From contig JAKSCP010000010.1 of NCBI GenBank assembly GCA_022360535.1, positions 1 to 7,249 on the forward strand: a DNA stretch of 7,249 nt. Direction: 5' to 3'. Both the position numbers and the translations under genes were made by a program. The stretch comes from Pseudomonadales bacterium. Its GTDB lineage: Bacteria; Pseudomonadota; Gammaproteobacteria; Pseudomonadales; Pseudohongiellaceae. Shown here in pieces: positions 1 through 5,235 of the stretch (position 1 is its first letter; every line of letters begins with the position of its first letter). A model generated the notes under the pieces. That model was not told where the DNA came from, ran no database searches, and saw nothing but the letters and a program-made list of their open reading frames with translations.

Positions 1-1633
1 GTGGCTTGAAGTAGGGGATCTGTGCCGGATGACGTGGTGCGCCTGCACCTGGGCCATTGGCGTATTGGGCGTAGGTTGTACCCGTTGGCAGTTCGTACTG
101 CAGGTCCGCTTCTTCACCTGGTACCAGTTGTACCGGGCTACAAGCGGAACGTGAAGACACGTACAAGATGCCGGTGGTTGGATCAGCTACCGCAGGTGCT
201 GTGATGTTGGCACCACCACCACCACCTGGACAGAACATGGCGGCACGCTTGCCGGACTCATGTCCACGCTGAATAGGCGGTAAGAACAAGGGGCCCATCA
301 TGTAGTCAGCCATGGCGTTGATTGCTTGCTGACGCAGTTCAGGTGTCCAGTCCACCAGGTCATTGATCGAGATACCTTGGATATCGAACGGCGCTGGCTT
401 GGTGGGGAAAGGCTGTGTTGGTGACAACACTTCACCTGGTACTGTTGATTGAGGAACGGGTCGTTCTTCAATTGGCCAAATAGGTTCACCAGTCAGTCTG
501 TTAAATGCGTAAACGAAGCTCTGCTTTGTAACCTGCATAACGGCGGGGATTTCACCCTGGCCAGGTACGTTTACGTCCAACAGGATTGGTGCCATCGGAT
601 TGTCATAGTTCCAGATGTCGTGATGCACCATCTGGAAGTGCCAGGCACGCTCACCAGTATCAGCATCCAGGGCGATCAGGCTGGTACCAAACAGGTTGTC
701 ACCAGGGCGGAATCCACCGTAGTAATCGATAGTGGCGCCATTAGTTGGCACATAAACCAGGTTGGCATCGTAATCGACAGAAAGAGGAGCCCAGGAAGAC
801 ACGTCACCGGTCCATTCCCAAGCATCGTTCTCCCAGGTCTCATGGCCATACTCGCCAGGACGCGGAATTACGTTGAATTTCCATTTGAATTCACCGGTCG
901 CTTTGTCATAAGCAAGAATGTCACCTGGCACGTTTTCGATGCGTGACTGGTGGTAGCCTTGCTCAGCAGAGTTACCAACGATCACGGTGTCATTTACTAC
1001 AACCGGTGGAGAGGAGGAAGTGATGTAACCGACTTCCAATGGAATACCTTCATCGGGATCGTAGGGGTGGCCAAGATCAGCCAGCAGATCGACGACACCT
1101 GAATCTGGAAAGCCATCTACAGGAACGGGTTCACCGAAGCCTTCCAGCGGAGTGCCGGTTACTGCGTCCAGGGCTACCAGGAAGAAACCAGGAGTCACGA
1201 TGTAAATTACACCGCGTCCATCTACTTCACCATAGGCAACGCCCTTACCGTAGTCGGCGCGCATGGAGTATTCCCAGCGGCCGGTATTCGGTAGACGATA
1301 GCTCCACATTGTCTCGCCAGTCTTGGGATCGATTGCTACCACATGGCGGCGTGCACCGGCGACGGTGTACAGGGTACCGTTGATGTAGCTAGGCGTGGAG
1401 CGACCGCTACTTGCGCCCATGCTGGCACCATCCCACTCCCAGACAACTTCCAGGTCTTCGAAATTATCGATGGTTATCTCACTGGCTGGTGAATAGCGGG
1501 TGTTGCCCAGGTCGTTACCCAGGCTGAACCATTCAACGGAGTCTTGTGCCAGTAAGCTTCCCGAACAGGCAAAAACCAGCGCAGCAACTGCGGCAGATTT
1601 GAGACCTTGCAGGGTGTTTACTCTTATTGTCAT
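1..1633 (-). CDS. PQQ-dependent dehydrogenase, periplasmic beta-propeller (partial, C-terminus outside window)
   Basis: An uninterrupted frame of 544 codons runs from ATG at 1633 off the left edge, so the C-terminus is missing. It is preceded by GTGAGG at 1645-1640, six bases before the ATG. Residues 1-29 are a Sec signal peptide with likely cleavage after LLA (A29), so the enzyme should be periplasmic. Propeller-blade repeats of the type hxAhDxxTGxxxW recur near residues 98-110, 152-160, 239-251, 319-331 and 374-386. Residues 311-344, with GDNLFGTSLIALDADTG and then HHDIWNYD, and residues 370-395, with K370 and PIEERPVPQ, match the glucose-dehydrogenase-like branch of PQQ enzymes. By comparison with membrane glucose dehydrogenase, D344 and K370 are plausible catalytic and PQQ-contacting residues; this alignment is from memory. 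Such enzymes oxidise sugars or alcohols and pass electrons to quinone or cytochrome. The substrate cannot be read from sequence. No cytochrome c motif is seen in the visible part. Confidence 0.92.
   Translation of the reverse strand, partial: MTIRVNTLQGLKSAAVAALVFACSGSLLAQDSVEWFSLGNDLGNTRYSPASEITIDNFEDLEVVWEWDGASMGASSGRSTPSYINGTLYTVAGARRHVVAIDPKTGETMWSYRLPNTGRWEYSMRADYGKGVAYGEVDGRGVIYIVTPGFFLVALDAVTGTPLEGFGEPVPVDGFPDSGVVDLLADLGHPYDPDEGIPLEVGYITSSSPPVVVNDTVIVGNSAEQGYHQSRIENVPGDILAYDKATGEFKWKFNVIPRPGEYGHETWENDAWEWTGDVSSWAPLSVDYDANLVYVPTNGATIDYYGGFRPGDNLFGTSLIALDADTGERAWHFQMVHHDIWNYDNPMAPILLDVNVPGQGEIPAVMQVTKQSFVYAFNRLTGEPIWPIEERPVPQSTVPGEVLSPTQPFPTKPAPFDIQGISINDLVDWTPELRQQAINAMADYMMGPLFLPPIQRGHESGKRAAMFCPGGGGGANITAPAVADPTTGILYVSSRSACSPVQLVPGEEADLQYELPTGTTYAQYANGPGAGAPRHPAQIPYFKP
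212..226. repeat. (ACC)5 trinucleotide run encoding five glycines
   Basis: Five ACC units on the plus strand read as five identical GGT codons in the dehydrogenase gene (residues G470-G474, just after C468-P469). The run lies in the loop before a propeller blade. It is in frame and coding, so slippage would add or remove glycines without breaking the gene. Confidence 0.8.
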
Positions 1634-1698
1634 TTTGAGCCTCACTGAGAAAAATGAATTCAGTATTGCGGTACCGGATCAGAGGGACTGGCTTAGAA

Positions 1699-1727
1699 AT
1701 AATTCTTATAATTCAGTCAGTTAACAA
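1699..1727 (-). promoter_or_regulatory. possible sigma-70-like promoter for the PQQ dehydrogenase gene
   Basis: Read on the minus strand, TTGTTA (1727-1722) and AATTAT (1704-1699) are separated by 17 bases. Each matches the sigma-70 consensus at four of six positions. They lie in an AT-rich patch about 65-95 bases upstream of the ATG, which contains the direct repeat ATAATTC at 1699-1705 and 1708-1714. This is a weak pattern match. The 207-bp gap to the upstream aldolase gene makes a promoter of its own likely somewhere here. Confidence 0.25.
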
Positions 1728-1776
1728 TGAGCATATTTCATGCACAGAGCTACCAGTACAGCGTCGAGGCTAACTG

Positions 1777-1796
1777 ATGGACTGGGCTTTGTCCAT
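1777..1796. repeat. 6-bp inverted repeat between the aldolase and dehydrogenase genes
   Basis: ATGGAC (1777-1782) and GTCCAT (1791-1796) form a perfect 6-bp stem with an 8-base loop, 45 bases past the aldolase stop codon. On neither strand is the stem followed by a run of T, so it does not look like an intrinsic terminator. It may be a weak transcript-end hairpin or chance. I see no coding potential in the rest of the 1634-1840 gap. Confidence 0.3.
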
Positions 1797-1840
1797 GAAG
1801 AAAAAGTTACCAATTTTTACAAAGGAATTTTGAAAAATGG

Positions 1841-2773
1841 CTAAATATCAGGCATTTGGAAGTCGGCCTGTTCTAGTTCGGCCCGCAGGTTTTGCAGCTG
1901 CTCGTCGTTTAGTGAAAGCAGGGGTGGGCGTACCCGCATCCAACCGGGTTCGCCGCTGTAGATTCCTGTGGCTGCCTTGAGTGCAGAGATCATGGGATAG
2001 CTTTGGAAAATAGCCCGGATCTGATTCAGGCGTTGTTGCCGCTGCTCCGCATCGGCGGACTGCCAATGGTCAAACAAGCCTTTGATCTCAGCTGGATTCA
2101 CATTGGCCGTGGCGGAGATGCAACCAGCGCCACCTGCCTGCATGTTCTGTAGTAAAAAGGTCTCCGAGCCACAAAATACACGAAAGTCCTCGATACCCAG
2201 GTCATTGAGTTGTTGGGTGTGCTCCCAATCTCCGGAGCTGTCTTTGATGCCTACCACGGTCTCCGGGTAGTCGCTGCATAAGCGTTCAATCAGCGGCAGG
2301 TTGATACCAACCTGGGCTACCGGCGGTATATGGTAGAGGTAGATATGCAACCTATCGCTGGCAACGCGCTGAATGACTTCGCTATAAAATGCGTACAGAC
2401 CCTCATCGGGCACACCTTTGTAATAAAACGGGGGTAGCATCAGTACCCCGGCGCAGCCTAACTGTACCGCGTGTGCAGTAAGTTCAACGGCATCGGTCAG
2501 GGCACAGGCGCCAGTGCCCGGCATGAGCCGATTCGGGTCGATACCGGATTCGCAAAGGCTATCCAGAAGCTGGCGTTTCTCGTTGGTATTCAATGAGTTA
2601 GCTTCACTGTTGGTGCCGAAGACGGCGAGTCCTGCGCCTTGGCTCAGCAGCCATTGGCAATGCTTACTCAGCAGCTCAGCTGCGGGTGAAAGGTCGTCCT
2701 TGAAGGGCGTTATAACGGGAGCGAGAACGCCGGAAAATCTGGGTAAACTCAATTTTCTGTCCTGTATAGTCAC
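1841..2773 (-). CDS. DapA/NanA-superfamily (DHDPS-like) pyruvate-type aldolase or lyase
   Basis: A 310-residue protein, the usual length for this TIM-barrel class I aldolase superfamily. The barrel starts at GVLAPVITPFK (15-25). The GTTGE-like substrate loop reads GTNSE (53-57). The conserved Tyr is Y147 in YLYHIPP, and the Schiff-base lysine is K177 in GIKDSSGD. The later G-(D/S)-(D/E) motif reads GSE (202-204). True dihydrodipicolinate synthase has an Arg five residues after the Tyr that holds the second substrate; here that position is V152. A different role is therefore likely, such as a 2-keto-3-deoxy-sugar-acid aldolase, an N-acetylneuraminate lyase relative or a dehydratase. Translation begins at GTG with GAGG (2789-2786) a long 12 bases upstream; an in-frame stop lies four codons before it. 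TTG at codon 8 is an alternative start with AGGA seven bases upstream. The gene is divergent from the GST gene, and the PQQ dehydrogenase follows 207 bp downstream on the same strand. Confidence 0.88.
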   Translation of the reverse strand: MTIQDRKLSLPRFSGVLAPVITPFKDDLSPAAELLSKHCQWLLSQGAGLAVFGTNSEANSLNTNEKRQLLDSLCESGIDPNRLMPGTGACALTDAVELTAHAVQLGCAGVLMLPPFYYKGVPDEGLYAFYSEVIQRVASDRLHIYLYHIPPVAQVGINLPLIERLCSDYPETVVGIKDSSGDWEHTQQLNDLGIEDFRVFCGSETFLLQNMQAGGAGCISATANVNPAEIKGLFDHWQSADAEQRQQRLNQIRAIFQSYPMISALKAATGIYSGEPGWMRVRPPLLSLNDEQLQNLRAELEQADFQMPDI

Positions 2774-2827
2774 TAATCTGTGTTACCTCGCACTCGCTCA
2801 GCATGAGAAGTCGAGAGGGAGATCGAG
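2774..2827. promoter_or_regulatory. 54-bp divergent intergenic region (aldolase / GST)
   Basis: The start codons of the minus-strand aldolase (2773) and the plus-strand GST (2828) are only 54 bp apart. The gap holds both ribosome-binding sites: GAGG at 2786-2789 on the minus strand, and AGGGAG at 2816-2821 on the plus strand, six bases before the GST ATG. At least one promoter must therefore extend into the neighbouring coding sequence. TATAGT at 2765-2770 is a possible plus-strand -10 box inside the first codons of the aldolase, but I find no convincing -35 partner. Confidence 0.4.
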
Positions 2828-3517
2828 ATGTTAAAACTTGTCATCGGAAACAAAAACTATTCTTCCTGGTCCATGCGGCCCTGGGTACTTTTGAGTCACT
2901 TCAACATCGTTTTCGATGAAGTACGAATACCGCTGTTTACCCAGGATTATCAGCAAGAACTTGCCAAATACTCCCCATCACTGAAGGTACCAGTGTTGAT
3001 CGATGGTGATACGACTATCTGGGATTCTCTGGCAATTTGTGAGTATGTTTCAGAGAAATACCTGGGCGGCGCGCCACTGCCATCCAGCGCCAAAGAACGA
3101 GCCCTTTGTAGAGCCTATTGTGCAGAAATGCATGCGGGATTTTTCGCCATTCGAAATCAGCTCCCGATGAATTGCCGGGCACGCAAGAAGCTGACTCTGA
3201 ATAGCCAGCTCGAAACGGAAATCGCCCGTATTCAGAGGCTTTGGGACGAGGCGCGGGAGAAATACCAGGACCAGGGGCCTTACCTGTTTGGTGAGTTTTC
3301 CATTGCTGACGCCTTCTATGCACCAGTGGTGATGCGCTTCCTCACTTACGGGATTTCCCTGTCTCCATTGAGCGAAGAATACCTCACAAATATGGTGATG
3401 AATGAGGCGATTCAGTCCTGGGTGCAGGAAGCCCAAACAGAGACAGAAGTGCTCCCTGATTTTGAGTTGGGGGAGCCCGTGGAGTTCGAGTTGGAATCCT
3501 GGTCACAGCGCCCGTAA
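2828..3517 (+). CDS. glutathione S-transferase family protein
   Basis: A 229-residue protein of normal cytosolic GST length, with no signal peptide or membrane segment. The N-terminal thioredoxin-like domain spans about residues 1-80. Its active-site loop NKNYSSWSMRPW (8-19) offers S12, S13 or S15 as the glutathione-activating serine, as in Zeta-like and related bacterial GSTs. It also has the cis-proline motif VPVL (P55) and the glutathione gamma-glutamyl contact DS (66-67) followed by AICEYV. The helical C-terminal domain contains the N-capping box S158-I-A-D161 in FSIADAFYAPV. The ATG at 2828 has a good Shine-Dalgarno six bases upstream. Members of this family conjugate or isomerise electrophiles or reduce them with glutathione; the substrate here cannot be predicted. 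It faces away from the aldolase gene and ends 143 bp before the secretin module, so it is probably a separate transcription unit. Confidence 0.92.
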   Translation: MLKLVIGNKNYSSWSMRPWVLLSHFNIVFDEVRIPLFTQDYQQELAKYSPSLKVPVLIDGDTTIWDSLAICEYVSEKYLGGAPLPSSAKERALCRAYCAEMHAGFFAIRNQLPMNCRARKKLTLNSQLETEIARIQRLWDEAREKYQDQGPYLFGEFSIADAFYAPVVMRFLTYGISLSPLSEEYLTNMVMNEAIQSWVQEAQTETEVLPDFELGEPVEFELESWSQRP

Positions 3518-3564
3518 ACACTGGTAAAAATGTGCAAAAAACTTCCTCAATTTCGTCAATTTTC

Positions 3565-3595
3565 AAGCGCTTAGACCGATACCTAACAGTATAAC
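3565..3595 (+). promoter_or_regulatory. possible promoter region of the secretin module with AAGCGCTT palindrome
   Basis: TATAAC at 3590-3595 resembles a -10 box. At the -35 distance there is no TTGACA-like hexamer but a perfect 8-bp palindrome, AAGCGCTT (3565-3572). A weak -35 covered by a palindrome could mean activator dependence, or the match may be chance. This is the only gap upstream of the three-gene run, so a promoter is expected here. Confidence 0.25.
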
Positions 3596-3602
3596 TGGTG
3601 AT

Positions 3603-3621
3603 CCCAGGCATCCGTGCTGGG
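3603..3621 (+). other. short hairpin in the leader of the secretin module
   Basis: CCCAGGCA (3603-3610) pairs with TGCTGGG (3615-3621) as seven base pairs with one bulged G, closing the tetraloop TCCG. No T run follows, so it is a poor intrinsic terminator for the GST gene. If the transcript starts near the candidate -10 box at 3590, the hairpin would sit at the very 5' end of the mRNA, where it could affect stability. Confidence 0.3.
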
Positions 3622-3628
3622 CCGCCGA

Positions 3629-3640
3629 AAAGAATTCTTT
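3629..3640. repeat. 12-bp perfect palindrome upstream of the ATPase ribosome-binding site
   Basis: AAAGAATTCTTT is a perfect palindrome ending nine bases before the AGG (3650-3652) that serves the ATPase start codon. It could be an operator half-site pair or an mRNA element near the ribosome-binding site. AT-rich palindromes of this size also occur by chance. Confidence 0.35.
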
Positions 3641-3660
3641 CAATGCTGTAGGTAGCACTC

Positions 3661-5229
3661 ATGTCTATGTATCTGGAATATTTTTCCCTGACGCGTCATC
3701 CGTTTCGCATCACTCCAGATACTTCATTGTTTTATTCCGGCGGCGACGACGGCCGTGGCGTTGTACTCGATGCCATGATGTATGCCATCGAAACCGGCGA
3801 AGGCATTCTCAAAGTTGTGGGTGAAGTAGGCAGCGGCAAGACCATGTTGTGCCGCATGCTGGAAGAACGCATTCCCGAAACAACCGAATTGGTTTATCTG
3901 GCCAATCCCAATCTCAGTGCAGAAGACATCCTCTACGCCATCGCCTTCGAATTGAAGTTGCCGATTCGACGTGACACAACCAAGCTGCTGGTAATGCAGC
4001 AGCTGCAGAACTACTTGCTGAAACAACACGCGGCCAATCGCAAAGTGCTGGTCATCATCGAAGAAGCGCAGGGTATGCCGCTGGAAACCCTGGAAGAGAT
4101 TCGATTGTTCAGCAACCTGGAAACCCATCGTGACAAGTTAATGCAGATTATTCTGTTTGGTCAGCCTGAGCTGGATAAAAATCTCAGCGCCAAACACATT
4201 CGCCAATTGCGCGAACGCATTACTCACAGTTTCTATCTGAATCCGCTAACAGCAGAGCAGACTGGTGATTACATTCGCTTTCGTTTGGGCGCTGCTGGTT
4301 GCCCTTGCCCTCACTTGTTTACTGAACGTGCTGAATGGTTAATCGCGAAAGCCTCCGGCGGTCTCACCCGACGCATCAATATTCTTGCTGACAAAGCCTT
4401 GTTGGCAGCCTTCGCAGAGAACGTGTTGGAGTCGCCGGAAAACCTTAGCCCTGACGTACCACCGGTAGTCACAGCACGGCATGTGATTGCTGCCATTCGC
4501 GACAGTGAGTACTTCTCCTTCGCATTCAAGTCCCTGTTTTCGCCGCTGCGTATGGCTGGTGCCAGCATGGTAGTGGCGGCAACTGTTCTGGGGTTTATAT
4601 TCTGGCCATTGTCTGCCGGAGAAGCGAGACAAAGCCAGCAGGACGTGATTCCTATCGAAGCCCCGATATTCAATATGCCTTTGGAGAATGAGCCGGCCAA
4701 TGTGTCTGCTGCTGAATCAATCCTGACACCGATTGCCATTGACGCCTCGGTGGTGCCAGAACCACCAACAGAACTGTTGGAAGAGGTAGCGGCTGCAGAG
4801 ATGCCGGAACAAGAAGCGGCCATGCAAACTGCAGCAGCAGACTTTGAGTCTGTTCAGCCAGCATCGGGTCCTGGCCGTTTTGTTCCTGGCAGAGTGTTGG
4901 CTTCTATCGACTGGTTACAGGATGCGAATGCAGATGGCTATACGGTGCAATTCATGTCCGGTGAAACGAATAATATGGATTTCGCCGAATCCTTTCTCGC
5001 CGTTCTCGACGAAGAAGGTCTGCTCGATGAGTCTTATATCTGTATGAGCATCGTCGAGGGGGAGAGCTACTGGACGATTAAACATGGCACTTTCGATGGC
5101 TTGAGTGTCGCGCAGACTTTTATCGATCAACTGCCGTCGCAGTTGTACGACTACAAGCCCTTTGTTCAAAACATTAGCAGTGTTGAGTGTAACGCCAACT
5201 TTTCGGTGGCAGCACTCATTCTGGAGTAA
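3661..5229 (+). CDS. ExeA/MshM-type AAA ATPase with transmembrane segment and C-terminal SPOR-like domain
   Basis: A 522-residue protein. Residues 1-280 are an ExeA/MshM-like AAA domain. It opens with YLEYFSLTRHPFRITPDTS and has Walker A GEVGSGKT (54-61). Walker B is VLVIIEEAQ (129-137), with Glu in place of the usual first Asp. It also has LFGQPELD (165-172) and a sensor-2-like GLTRRIN (234-240). A single hydrophobic segment (about 297-317) should anchor the protein in the inner membrane with the ATPase in the cytoplasm. An acidic linker (324-405) has no Lys or Arg. Residues 424-508 read as a SPOR domain: GYTVQFMSG, then YWTIKHGTFDG, then QLPSQLYDYKPFVQ, in the order seen in DamX. SPOR domains bind glycan strands lacking stem peptides. 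ExeA-type ATPases help secretins assemble in the cell wall, and a secretin gene follows 6 bp downstream. ATG at 3661 is preferred over ATG at 3667 because AGG (3650-3652) lies eight bases before it. Confidence 0.93.
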   Translation: MSMYLEYFSLTRHPFRITPDTSLFYSGGDDGRGVVLDAMMYAIETGEGILKVVGEVGSGKTMLCRMLEERIPETTELVYLANPNLSAEDILYAIAFELKLPIRRDTTKLLVMQQLQNYLLKQHAANRKVLVIIEEAQGMPLETLEEIRLFSNLETHRDKLMQIILFGQPELDKNLSAKHIRQLRERITHSFYLNPLTAEQTGDYIRFRLGAAGCPCPHLFTERAEWLIAKASGGLTRRINILADKALLAAFAENVLESPENLSPDVPPVVTARHVIAAIRDSEYFSFAFKSLFSPLRMAGASMVVAATVLGFIFWPLSAGEARQSQQDVIPIEAPIFNMPLENEPANVSAAESILTPIAIDASVVPEPPTELLEEVAAAEMPEQEAAMQTAAADFESVQPASGPGRFVPGRVLASIDWLQDANADGYTVQFMSGETNNMDFAESFLAVLDEEGLLDESYICMSIVEGESYWTIKHGTFDGLSVAQTFIDQLPSQLYDYKPFVQNISSVECNANFSVAALILE

Positions 5230-5235
5230 GTCTCA

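Noticed and set aside
449..946. Long plus-strand open frame opposite the dehydrogenase gene
   Set aside because: It is antisense to a clearly conserved PQQ dehydrogenase frame, has no recognisable motif and looks like a shadow.
1039..1383. Arg-rich plus-strand open frame
   Set aside because: Antisense shadow of the dehydrogenase; its Arg richness comes from reading Gly, Thr and Pro codons on the other strand.
1562..1576. Possible lipobox (VFAC) in the dehydrogenase signal peptide
   Set aside because: Phe at -2 and Val at -3 fit a lipobox poorly, and a good signal peptidase I site (LLA before Q30) lies a few residues later.
1657..1717. Direct repeat AATTCAGT at 1657-1664 and 1710-1717 as a regulator site pair
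   Set aside because: Eight AT-rich bases repeated once over 61 bases are expected by chance; there is no symmetry or further copy.
1777..1796. Intrinsic terminator of the aldolase gene
   Set aside because: The stem is only 6 bp and no T run follows on either strand.
1841..2773. Naming the aldolase dapA
   Set aside because: The Arg that binds the second substrate in dihydrodipicolinate synthase is Val here and the GTTGE loop differs, so lysine biosynthesis is not supported.
4311..4823. 170-residue minus-strand open frame opposite the ATPase gene
   Set aside because: Its Ser/Ala/Thr-rich composition is the antisense of the AAA C-terminal part, the membrane span and the linker; there is no independent coding evidence.
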